Assembly: GCA_963705155.1 (NCBI GenBank)
Contig: CAVPJC010000004.1
Span: 62,001 to 126,000 of the forward strand
DNA from: CAVPJC01 sp963705155
Lineage (GTDB): Bacteria > Chloroflexota > Anaerolineae > Anaerolineales > UBA4823
Direction: 5' to 3'
DNA length: 64,000 bases
Both the position numbers and the translations under genes were made by a program. Positions 53,939 through 62,749 of this stretch are shown piece after piece (position 1 is the first letter of the stretch; every line of letters begins with the position of its first letter). The notes below the pieces were generated by a model, which saw only the letters and a list, made by a program, of their open reading frames with translations, had not been told where the DNA came from and did no database searches.

Positions 53939-55241
53939 ATGGCATCTGAGCAAAAATCCGCAAGTCTGCATGGGCAGGGCGCCTGGGTGGACGCACCTGA
54001 CCCGCGTGAGATCTTAAAAAACCAGGACCCCGCTCTGTATGAAGCCATTGAGGTTAGAACGCAAACGCCAAAATGAGGGGCTGGAACTGATCGCTTCAGA
54101 AAATTATGTCAGCGCAGCCGTACTTGGGGCGCTGGGTTCGGTATTGACAAATAAATATGCCGAGGGCTATCCAGGTCATCGCTATTATGGCGGCTGCCAG
54201 AGTGTTGATATTGCTGAGAACCTGGCGATCGAGCGCGCAAAACAACTTTTCGGCGCGGATCATGCCAACGTGCAGCCGCACTCAGGGGCGCAGGCCAATG
54301 CAGCCGCTTACCAGGCGTTGATCAAGCCGGGTGACACGGTCCTGGCGCTCAAACTGGATCACGGCGGCCATCTGACGCATGGCGCAGCCTTCAATTTTAG
54401 CGGTAAGCTGTACAACTTCATCCATTACGGTGTGCACCCTGAAACAGAGCGGCTGGATTATGATGACATCGCCGCGCTGGCAGAGCAACACCAGCCCAGG
54501 TTGGTTGTGGCAGGAGCCAGCGCTTATCCCCGTTGGTTCGATTTTCCCCGCTTGCGCCAGATCGCCGATTCCGTGGGAGCCAGCCTGATGATGGATATGG
54601 CGCATATCGCTGGGCTGGTAGCTGCCGGACTGCACCCCGATCCTGTGCCGTATTGTGATGTGGTCACCACCACAACTCACAAAACCCTGCGCGGACCGCG
54701 CGGCGGCATGATTCTCTGCAAAGCAGACCTGGCAAAGAAGGTTGACAGTGCGGTTTTCCCTGGCATGCAGGGCGGGCCGTTGATGCATGTGATTGCCGCA
54801 AAAGCTGTGGCATTTGGGGAGGCGCTGCAGCCAGGTTTCAAAGGATACTGCCAGCGGATACTGGATAATGCCCAGGCCCTGGCCGTGAGTTTGCAGGCTG
54901 AGGGCTTCCGATTGGTAAGCGGAGGCACAGATAACCACCTGATGCTGGTTGATCTGCGTTCATATAATATCAGCGGTAAAGACGCTGAGATCGCCCTGGA
55001 CAACAGCGGCATCCACACCAACAAAAACATGATCCCGTATGACCCTGCCAAACCCACCGTCACAAGCGGTATCCGCCTGGGCACACCGTCGATAACAACA
55101 CGCGGCATGGGCCCTGAGGAAATGAAGAAAATTGCTGCCTGGATTGGCGCTGTCTTGCGGGACGGTCAAAACCTGGAATTGCAAGCGCGAGTCCGGGCTG
55201 AAGTGGGCCAGGTGTGTGAGAATTTCCCTGTGCCAGCCTAG
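53939..55241 (+). CDS. glyA: Serine hydroxymethyltransferase, frameshifted
   Basis: About 434 residues after repair. ATG 53939 follows AGGAGG by 7 bases. The first 40 residues (WVDAPDPREILKNQDPALYEAIEV) are in one frame and ERKRQNEGLELIASENYVS in another; removing one T of the TT at about 54052 joins them. The PLP Lys is in VTTTTHKTLRGPRGG; GGCQSVDIAE and MMDMAHIAGLVAAG are typical. The short N-terminal extension is unusual but mild. The enzyme links glycine and methylene-THF to serine, fitting the operon. An essential gene broken by one base is most simply a sequence error. Confidence 0.92.
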
Positions 55242-55255
55242 GAAAGAGGTTTGAT

Positions 55256-56123
55256 ATGGCCACACAAGTTCACCCATCGGATAATGTTCAGGCCCCTGAT
55301 CTACGCATCATCCCGCTCAATTTGCTGGTAGAACATGAGTTTAGCGACAAGCAGAGGACGCTGCCACTGGCCAAACGGCTGGAAGCGGAAGGTCTCTTGA
55401 AAAATCCGCCCATCGTCACCCCAATAGGTGATGGCGACAGGCGTTTTGTCGTTCTGGATGGCGCCAACCGCACGACAGCCCTCACCAGCCTGGGGTATCC
55501 GCATGTACTGGCGCAGGTCGTCAGGTATGAAGAACCCATTATCACGCTGACCACCTGGCACCACCTGATTTCGGGGTTAGATCCTGAAACATTCACCAAC
55601 AACTTGAGCAATGTGCCGGGTGTGGATTTCTTTCCTTTGGATTTACTCCACGCCCGGGCGGGTCTGGCCCGCCGCGAGTGCCTGATCTATATTGTGCGGG
55701 TGGATGGGCAGGTATTTGTGGCCAGGCCCAAAACGCCCGGGTTGAATGTGCACGAGCAGAATAAGTTGCTCAATGCTCTTGTGGACACTTACCAGTCAGA
55801 TGGGCCATCTCCACAGGGCTATGACAGAAAGTTTGCAAGAGGCGACTGCGCTTTATCCCAATCTGACGGGCGTGGTCATCTTTCCGCAGTATGATACTTT
55901 TGAGGTGCTCGCCCTGGCGAGGGATGGCGAATTGCTGCCAGCCGGGTTAACGCGGCACTTGATCCAGGGACGGGTTTTACGGGTGAACTACCCGCTGAGT
56001 GAATTGAAGTCTTCAGAACCGTTGGAAATTAAAAATGGTAACCTGCAGGATTGGGTGCGGCGTAAGATGTCTTCCAAAGAAGTTCGTTTCTACGGAGAAA
56101 CAACTTTCCTGTTTGATGAGTGA
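55256..56123 (+). CDS. ParB-like-fold protein, putative free-serine kinase (SerK/SbnI-like), frameshifted
   Basis: About 288 residues after repair. The N-terminal domain resembles the ParB/sulfiredoxin fold used by SerK and SbnI: LRIIPLNLLVEHEFSDKQR, LEAEGLLKNPPIVTPIG, then RFVVLDGANRTTALTSLGYP, where a DGxHR-type motif binds phosphate in that fold and a Glu near LVEHE would be the base. The C-terminal half (LTGVVIFPQYDTFEVLALAR) has no recognised domain. Frames change near 55803-55812 (SDG to HLHRAMTESLQEA). Its place between glyA and serC/serA suggests ATP- or ADP-dependent phosphorylation of serine, as in Thermococcus SerK. Chromosome-partition function is unlikely. Role inferred. Confidence 0.6.
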
Positions 56124-56133
56124 GGTTATAAAA

Positions 56134-57267
56134 ATGATGTCTGTTCCAACTGAACTTTCTAAAAAATCCACGCCTGGCGGACGGCAGGTGCACAACTTCA
56201 ATGCCGGGCCGGCGGTTCTGCCGCATTCGGTTTTGGAAAAAGCCCAGGCTGAGCTTTTGGATTACAACGGTACGGGAATGTCGATCCTCGAGATGAGCCA
56301 TCGATCAGCGGCGTTCGAAGAGGTTATGCGAAAAACCGAAGCTGACCTGCGTGAACTGCTGACCATCCCGGCCAATTACAAGGTGATCTTCCAGCAGGGC
56401 GGCGCCAGCATGCAGTTTGCCATGCTTCCCATGAACCTGCGGCCAGCCGGCGCCTCGGCTGATTATATTGTTAACGGCACCTGGGGTAAGGCCGCCATCA
56501 AAGACGCACAGAAGCTTGGCCGGGCGCGGGCGGCGGGCACAACTGAGAGCACCAATTTCGACCGGGTTTCCGCACAAGAGACCCTGGATCTAGACCCGCA
56601 GGCGGCATACCTGCACTACACCTCGAATGAGACCATTCACGGTGTGGCGTACCGGCAGGAAGTACAGCCGCCGCAGGGTGTGCCGCTGATTTGTGATATG
56701 TCTTCAAACTTTGTCAGCCAGCCGGTGGATATCAGCCGATATGGCTTAATCTATGCCGGCGCGCAAAAGAATGCCGGCCCGGCGGGCGTCACCGTGGTGC
56801 TGATCCGGGAAGATTTGCTGGAGCGTGTTCCGGCAGAGCTGCCTGTCATGCTGAATTACCAGGTTCAGGTAGCCGGGGGGTCGATGCACAATACGCCGCC
56901 ATGTTTCTCAATTTATCTTGTGGGCCTGGTGATGGAGTGGTTGAAAAACCTGGGTGGTTTGCAAGCCATCGCGCGGCGAAACCAGGAAAAAGCCGGCACG
57001 GTATATTCTGCCATTGATGAAAGCGGCGGATTTTACCGCGGGCACGCCCAGCGCGAAAGCCGCTCATTGATGAATGTGACCTTCAGAATGCCCACCGAAG
57101 AGCTGGAAAAAGCCTTTGCGAAACAAGCTGAACAGGATGGTTTGATCGGTTTGAAAGGGCACCGTTCGGTTGGCGGGCTGCGCGCGTCGCTTTATAATGC
57201 CCTCCCGCTCGAGTTGGCCGAGGTATTGGCCCAGTTTATGCGCGAATTCCAGCGAAAGAACGGATAG
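56134..57267 (+). CDS. serC: Phosphoserine aminotransferase
   Basis: 377 residues from ATG 56134 (a second ATG at 56137). VHNFNAGPAVLPHSVLEKAQ at the start, MSILEMSHRS, FQQGGASMQFAMLPMNL, the PLP Lys in YAGAQKNAGPAG, and MHNTPPCFSIYL with GLKGHRSVGGLRASLYNA near the end identify SerC. It interconverts phosphoserine and 3-phosphohydroxypyruvate using glutamate. It sits 10 bases from serA and just after the SerK-like gene. Confidence 0.95.
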   Translation: MMSVPTELSKKSTPGGRQVHNFNAGPAVLPHSVLEKAQAELLDYNGTGMSILEMSHRSAAFEEVMRKTEADLRELLTIPANYKVIFQQGGASMQFAMLPMNLRPAGASADYIVNGTWGKAAIKDAQKLGRARAAGTTESTNFDRVSAQETLDLDPQAAYLHYTSNETIHGVAYRQEVQPPQGVPLICDMSSNFVSQPVDISRYGLIYAGAQKNAGPAGVTVVLIREDLLERVPAELPVMLNYQVQVAGGSMHNTPPCFSIYLVGLVMEWLKNLGGLQAIARRNQEKAGTVYSAIDESGGFYRGHAQRESRSLMNVTFRMPTEELEKAFAKQAEQDGLIGLKGHRSVGGLRASLYNALPLELAEVLAQFMREFQRKNG

Positions 57268-57276
57268 GGGGGCGCC

Positions 57277-58225
57277 ATGGCTGATTTCAACATCCTGGTT
57301 TCCGATGGCCTGAGTGAAGATGGGTTGAAGCTGCTGCGCCAGGTGGGGGAGGTTACATCCAATCCCAAAATAACACCTGCCGAGTTGATGGAAACCCTGC
57401 CTGATTTTGATGCTCTGATTGTTCGATCCCGGACGAAGGTCACAGCAGATGTGATTGCCGCAGGCTCGCGCTTGAAGGTGATTGGACGTGCAGGGGTTGG
57501 CGTAGATAATATTGATGTTGCGGCAGCGCTGCGGCATGGGATCACCGTGGTCAACAGTCCGCTGGCAGCGACGAATGCTGTAGCCGAGCATACTCTGGGT
57601 CTGATGCTGGCGCTTGCCCGTCAAATCCCGGCGGCCGATGCTTCTTTGAAGCAAGGCAAGTGGGAAAAGAGCGCTTTCATGGGCAGCGAGCTATCCGGGA
57701 AAACCCTGGGTCTGGTGGGGATTGGCCGGATTGGTGCGCAGGTGGCCCAGTTTGCGCTGGCTTTTGGGATGCGCGTTCTGGCATACGACCCGTATCTCAC
57801 GGAAGACCAGATCCGCGAGCGCCAGGCTGAACCGGCAGGATTTGATACAGTACTGGCACAATCGGATTACATATCCCTGCATTTGCCATTGACCCAGCAG
57901 ACGCGCGGCCTGATCGACGCCGGACAATTCCACAAGATGAAGGCAGGCGTGCGATTGCTCTGCACGGCGCGGGGGCGTTATCGATGAAGAAGCCTTGCGG
58001 TCAGCGTTGGACAGCGGACACGTGGCCGGAGCGGGCCTGGATGTGTTTGCTTCCGAGCCGCCGCTTCCCGGGAGTATCGCTGCCCACCCAAGGGTGATTG
58101 CCAGCCCGCACATCGCTGCGCAAACGAAAGAAGCCCAGAGCCGCGCCGCAGTGGCTATTGCAGAAGAGGTGCTGGCGGTGCTGCAGAACAGGGAACCGCG
58201 CTGGAGAGTGGCTGCGGTAGATTGA
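57277..58225 (+). CDS. serA: D-3-phosphoglycerate dehydrogenase, frameshifted
   Basis: About 316 residues after repair, with no ACT domain, so the usual serine feedback site is absent. Motifs: DALIVRSRTKVTADVI, GRAGVGVDNIDVAAALRHGI, TLGLVGIGRIGAQVAQFALA for NAD, a catalytic Arg/Glu/His set in ISLHLPLTQQTRGLI, ARG-VIDEEALRSAL and SPHIAAQTKEAQ. The frame breaks in a run of five G at 57973-57977 (ARGRYR-stop against ARGVIDEE). ATG 57277 is preceded by AGGGGGGC. Lack of feedback control would suit use in the serine-degrading direction; that is inference. Confidence 0.92.
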
Positions 58226-58364
58226 TAACCGTTGGCTGGATATATTGCAGTTGGCCTGGCTGCCTGTGATCATGATCGACAGCCAGGTCTTTTGTTGGAT
58301 GGTGTTCGCCGAAAACCCCTGCAAACAGGGTACAATGTCTGGCATCCTGAGATCGAAGGTTTCT

Positions 58365-59183
58365 ATGGAAAAACCGCAAATTCTTTTAACCAATGACGAT
58401 GGCATCCGCTCGCCCGGCCTGTGGGCGGCAGCCACAGCTTTATCCAAGATCGGGTACGTACATGTGGCAGCCCCACGCGAACAGTACTCGGGCGCGGGGC
58501 GCAGCCTGCCTTACACATCGGATGGTGTGATCCGTGTGGAACAGGTGCAGGTCAACGGGCAGTCCTGGACGGTGCACGCTGTCGGTGGGACGCCTGCTCA
58601 GGCGGTTCTGCACGGCGTTTTGGAGATTTTGCCCAGGCGTCCGGACCTGGTGGTATCGGGGATTAATTACGGCGAAAATGTTGGCAACGGGATCACCGTT
58701 TCGGGAACCGTGGGAGCGGCAATGGAAGCCGCCTCGATGGGCATCCCTTCGCTGGCAGTGTCGCTGGAAACAGAAGTAGCCCACCATCTTTCTTATTCCA
58801 CCGATATTGATTTCTCGGCGGCGGCTCACTTTACCGCCCTGTTTGCAGATATGCTTCTGAAACGCAAGCTGCTGCCCGATGTGCAATTGCTCAAGGTGGA
58901 TGTGCCCTCGGATGCCACTCCTGAGACACCCTGGGCGATTACCCGGCTTTCCAGGCAAACATACTTCGAACCGGTTGCTCCACAGCGCGCCTCCTGGGAT
59001 GAGCCGGGGCGTGTGGGGTATCGATTGACCAGCTCACCCCATGATGACCCGAACGATACAGACGTTTACATTCTGCGCGTGCGCCGCCAGGTATCTGTTA
59101 CGCCTCTCAGTCTGGATTTGACTTCCAGGGTTAATTTGATTGAACTGGACAGGCTTTTACGCCAGAAGAACGGAGAGGATTAA
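58365..59183 (+). CDS. surE: 5'/3'-nucleotidase SurE
   Basis: About 272 residues from ATG 58365. The SurE hallmark ILLTNDDGIRSPGLWA carries the metal Asp pair; REQYSGAGRSLP has the conserved Ser, and VVSGINYGENVGNGITVSGTVGAAMEA completes the metal and phosphate site. It dephosphorylates nucleoside monophosphates. ATG 58365 follows GAAGG; the frame is open farther upstream but without support. It converges with the IMPase-family gene, overlapping by 4 bases. Confidence 0.93.
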   Translation: MEKPQILLTNDDGIRSPGLWAAATALSKIGYVHVAAPREQYSGAGRSLPYTSDGVIRVEQVQVNGQSWTVHAVGGTPAQAVLHGVLEILPRRPDLVVSGINYGENVGNGITVSGTVGAAMEAASMGIPSLAVSLETEVAHHLSYSTDIDFSAAAHFTALFADMLLKRKLLPDVQLLKVDVPSDATPETPWAITRLSRQTYFEPVAPQRASWDEPGRVGYRLTSSPHDDPNDTDVYILRVRRQVSVTPLSLDLTSRVNLIELDRLLRQKNGED

Positions 59184-59974
59184 CGGCTGTTATGGTTGTT
59201 TCCGCGGATTATTTCCAACATAGCGGCGTGAAGACGGGGCGAGGCTGCGATGATGGAGTAGGGTGGAGAGAGAAAATTTTCTTCACCCAAGAGGTTGGTT
59301 ACAGCGGCTCCCGCTTCGCGGGCAATCAGCCCGCCGCCGGCGATATCCCACGGCGATAGGCGCAGCTCCCAGTAACCATCAAACCTTCCGCTGCCCACAT
59401 AACACAGGTCGATGGCGGCTGAGCCAAGCCGGCGGACACCCTGGGTGAGCATCATCAGCCTGGCATAGTTATCCAGATTGTTCTCTGGATTTTTGCGCAC
59501 ATCGTATGGAAATCCTGTGACGAGCAGGCTGTTATTGAGATCTTGCGTGGCAGCAACGCGAATGGAAGTGCCGTTGAGCCAGGCTCCCTTTCCTTTTTCG
59601 GCGCTGAAGCACTCGTCGCGCATCGGATCGTAGACTGCACCCAGGATAATCTCCCCCTCCAACTGGAAGGCAATAGAAACTGCAAAGATGGGCACACCAT
59701 GGGCGTAGTTCACTGTGCCATCCAGGGGATCTATGATCCAGGCGCAACAATCACTGCCGCGCTGAGCGCCGCTCTCTTCAGCCAGGATTTTGTGGTCGGG
59801 GAAGCGGCGTTGAATTTCGCCCAGGATAAAGGCTTCGGAGCGATGGTCAACTTCGGTGACCAGATCGATCTCGCCTTTTTTATCGATCTGGTGGTGGGTG
59901 CCAAAACCGGCGCGCAGAATTTCTCCGGCTCGACGGGCCAACGTTTCCAGATCAATCAGTGTTGGAAGCATCAA
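59180..59974 (-). CDS. suhB: Inositol-monophosphatase-family phosphatase
   Basis: 264 residues with the full Li-sensitive phosphatase metal set: LVTEVDHRSEAFIL, ILAEESGAQ, WIIDPLDGTVNYAHG and LSPWDIAGGGLIAREAGA. It could act on inositol phosphates, fructose bisphosphate or, as in archaea and some bacteria, both. Its start overlaps the end of the receiver-protein gene by 4 bases, so the two are co-translated. Confidence 0.92.
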   Translation of the reverse strand: MMLPTLIDLETLARRAGEILRAGFGTHHQIDKKGEIDLVTEVDHRSEAFILGEIQRRFPDHKILAEESGAQRGSDCCAWIIDPLDGTVNYAHGVPIFAVSIAFQLEGEIILGAVYDPMRDECFSAEKGKGAWLNGTSIRVAATQDLNNSLLVTGFPYDVRKNPENNLDNYARLMMLTQGVRRLGSAAIDLCYVGSGRFDGYWELRLSPWDIAGGGLIAREAGAAVTNLLGEENFLSPPYSIIAASPRLHAAMLEIIRGNNHNSR

Positions 59975-60593
59975 CTCTTAAATTGCTCCAGGAGAGTGTA
60001 GAGAATATCCAGCTCGTGTTGGATTTCGTCCAGATGGCTGCGCGCCTCTGCCAGCAAGGTGCGGAAGGAAGGCTTTTGCGCCTCAGGAAGGGTGACCAGC
60101 AATCGCTCTGTGCGGGCGATTTGGGTATTTTTGTGACGGAGTTTGGTCTCCAGGCGCTCGCGATAGCCTTTGTAAAATTCTGATTCGGCGAGAGGCGGCT
60201 GCGGATCGGCCGGGCCCATGGTGAGCACCTCGGCGACCGTCAGCAAGAACTCTTCAGTATCCACCGGTTTTTCCAGAAAGCGAGTTGCGCCCAGCTCCAG
60301 GGCAAAAGCCTTATCTTCGGGTGTCACATAAGTGGCAGAAAGAAAGATGATCGGAATCTGGCGTGTGCGAGGGTTGGTGCGGAGTTTCTGGACGAGAGAA
60401 AAACCATCCAGCTTTGGCATGAGGATATCGGTGATCACCAGGGCGGGATGATCACGTTCTGTGATCGCAAGCGCCTCCTCGCCATTGGTGGCAGTGATGA
60501 CAGGGTACCCTTTGAATTTCAGGGTGACCTCCAACAACTGCAGGATGTGAGGCACATCCTCGACAACCAGAAGGGGGCCAAGGGTATATTCAT
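59971..60593 (-). CDS. Single-domain response regulator with helical tail, frameshifted near its start
   Basis: The frame is open from GTG 60555 (MPHILQLLEVTL), but the receiver's first strand is encoded just upstream in the same frame (LLVVEDVPH), and ATG 60593 begins MNIPLAP in another frame. Adding one C to the run of five C at 60573-60577 joins them to MNIPLAPLLVVEDVPHIL, a normal receiver start. The phosphoacceptor Asp is in VITDILMPKLDG and the Lys in FLEKPV. The last 70 residues (KGYRERLETKLRHKN, ARSHLDEIQHELD) are helical and probably coiled, with no output domain. It may act by protein contact. Confidence 0.85.
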
Positions 60594-60657
60594 GCAGGTA
60601 TTGTAATTTTTTATCAGCCAGTGGGCAAGCGACAGATTTGTAAGGGCAACCAGGAGG

Positions 60658-61328
60658 CTATTCTTCACCCGATATTTCGGCTGCCAGGCGCTCGGTAAAA
60701 GCCGGCCATATACTCGTGGCGCTGGCGGGCAATCGCCCGGGCGGTAGGGGTGAACAGGCGGTTTTTCAGCTTGCGCAGCTTGAAGAGATACTCATGGTAG
60801 GCGCTGTGCACTTCGCCGGGCGCTTTTTGGCCGGTGTGCAGGAAGTTTTCTGAGGGTTGGGTGTAAAAGGGCTGTCCGATGCGTGCTGCGAAGGCGACGG
60901 CGCGCGCCACGCCGATGGCGCCGATGGCATCCAGCTTGTCGGCATCGAAGAGAATCTTCGCTTCGAGGGATGGCCGGGGCTTCGCGGTGCATCGCGGAAG
61001 CGGTGGGCGCGGATGCAGTGCACCACGGCCGCGATGCGCTCTGCGGGCCAGCCTTCGAGACGCAGAACCTGTGCGGCAAATGCCGCCGCTGGTCAGGTGG
61101 TGGTCTTGGCGGGAGGCGGTGGTCTTCCGTCTTGTGCGTCGTCGGGGCCGTTCTCCTGCATGGGGGCGGCGTCGTGCAGCAGCGCGGCGGCGCGGACGAT
61201 CTCCAGGTCGGCGCCTTCGGCCAGGGCCAGGCGCTTCAGCCAGGTATGAGCACGCGCAAGATATGGTCGAAGCCATGTACGGGATCGGCTTCTGGGTACC
61301 ATTGGCGGGCTGTTTCGGGTGAAAGCAT
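60658..61328 (-). pseudogene. HD-domain phosphohydrolase, several frameshifts
   Basis: The gene can be traced from ATG 61328 (MLSPETARQWYPEADPVHGF) to TAG 60658-60660 (ERLAAEISGEE). Segments in different frames give a YedJ-like HD protein: HGFDHILRVL with the first His and HD pair, AEGADLEIVRAAALLHDAAP with the second HD, VVHCIRAHRFRDA, then AKILFDADKLDAIGAIGVARAV and GEVHSAYHEYLFKLRKLKNRLF. At least four one-base shifts are needed (near 61280, 61265, 61090-60985 and 60700). So many lesions in 670 bases suggest poor sequence quality here or a decayed gene. It follows hutI by 12 bases. Confidence 0.65.
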
Positions 61329-61340
61329 GCTGGAAGTCGG

Positions 61341-62588
61341 CTAGACAGGGTAAACGCGGCCTTTCTTGATCACCGTCTGCACCAGGTTGGTGCCAAAACG
61401 GTATCCCAGGTGGCGGTAATCGGGGACAGAGAGCACCAGCAGGTCGGCCTGTTTGCCGGGCTCGAGGGAGCCGATGCGGTCGGCGCGCCCGATGGCGGCG
61501 GCGGCGTTGATGGTTGCGGCGGCGATCGCCTGCGCCGGGGTCAGGCGCAGGTAGCGGCAGGCCAGGGCCATGGCAAACTGCATGCTTTCGCACCAGGCCG
61601 TGCCGGGGTTCAGGTCGGTGGCGATGGCCAGCAGGCCGCCGGCTTCCAGGATCTGGCGGGCGGGGGTAGTAGTGGCCTTCTGCCAGGCCAAAAGGTGTGC
61701 AGGGCGGGCACGGCCACGGTATCGCTGGCGGCCAGGGCGGCGATATCGGCTCGCTGGTGATCGACCAGATGATCGGCAGAGGCGGCGCCCAGCTCGGCTG
61801 CCAGGCTGGCGCCGCCCAGGTTATCGAATTCATCGGCGTGAATTTTGAGCGGAAAGCCAAGCCGGCGTGCGGTTTCCAGAATGCGGCGTGACTGGGCCAG
61901 GGTGAAGGCGCCGGTCTCGCAAAACACATCGACAAATGGCATGGCGTAGTTCGGGGCATGGTGGGGCCACCATTCTTTGAGCACCGGGAGCATAGTGCCG
62001 CAGAGCAGTGCGGTGTATTCATCGGGGTCGTCTTTGTATTCCGGGGCGATGGCGTGCGCGCCAAGAAAGGTAAGGCGAGCTCCAGCGGGCCTTCGGCTTC
62101 GAGAGCCAGCAAAGCCTGCAGCATGCGCAGCTCGGTGGCCGTGCGCAGCCCATAGCCGGTTTTCACCTCGGCGGTGGTTGTGCCGTAGGTGAACATGCTC
62201 CACAGGCGGGGGCGGGTTTCGGCCTAGCAGCGTTTCCAGCGATGCGGTACGGGTGGCGCGCACAGTGGAGAGGATGCCCCCGCCGGCTGCCAGGATCTCC
62301 AGGTAGGTCTTGCCTTGCAGGCGCATCTCGAATTCGGCGGCGCGGTCGCCGGCCCAGATGGCATGGGTATGCGGGTCAACAAAGCCCGGCATGACAACCC
62401 GCCCGCCGGCATCCAGCGTGGGTTCATCGGGGTAGGCCGCGCGCAGCTCGGAGCTGGACCAATTGCGATGATTTTTTCATCGTGGATCAGCACGGCGCCA
62501 TCGGCGATGATCCCCAGGCGGCCCATCTGGGGCCGCGCTGCGGGCCGCCGGTGAGGGTGAGGAGTTGGGAAGCAGAATGAATGAGCAT
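61341..62588 (-). pseudogene. hutI: Imidazolonepropionase, several frameshifts
   Basis: Traced from ATG 62588 (MLIHSASQLLTLTGGPQRG) to TAG 61341-61343 (VIKKGRVYPV). Diagnostic pieces in shifting frames are IIADGAVLIHDEKIIAIG, MPGFVDPHTHAIWAGDRAAE with the metal HTH, YLEILAAGGGILSTV, KTGYGL, FLGAHAIAPEYK, VDVFCETGAF, LKIHADEFDNLGGASLAAELGA and ATDLNPGTAWCESMQFA. HutI opens imidazolonepropionate in histidine breakdown. Shifts fall near 62530, 62450, 62225, 62075 and 61690. No other hut gene is visible, though the neighbouring lyase at 62750 may belong to glutamate/aspartate metabolism. High GC and many breaks mark 60.6-62.6 kb as low-quality or decayed. Confidence 0.8.
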
Positions 62589-62749
62589 ATTGGGGTTACC
62601 GGGGTAAAATTCCTGTGTACGAACTGCGCAGGCGACCCTGCCAACCCAATTATACCCAAGTCTGCGGACTATGTTGTCTTGATTCCCGGCGGTGCAAATC
62701 GGTTAAAAGTTACTCCACATTTTGTGAACTGGATGGAGAAGAGACAGGC

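Noticed and set aside
55256..56123. Chromosome-partition ParB
   Set aside because: It has only the ParB/sulfiredoxin-like N-domain, no helix-turn-helix centre-binding domain, no parA neighbour, and sits among serine genes.
57970..57987. Programmed frameshift in serA
   Set aside because: The G-run has no downstream pseudoknot or stimulatory Shine-Dalgarno that I can see, and many other genes show similar one-base breaks, so sequence error is simpler.
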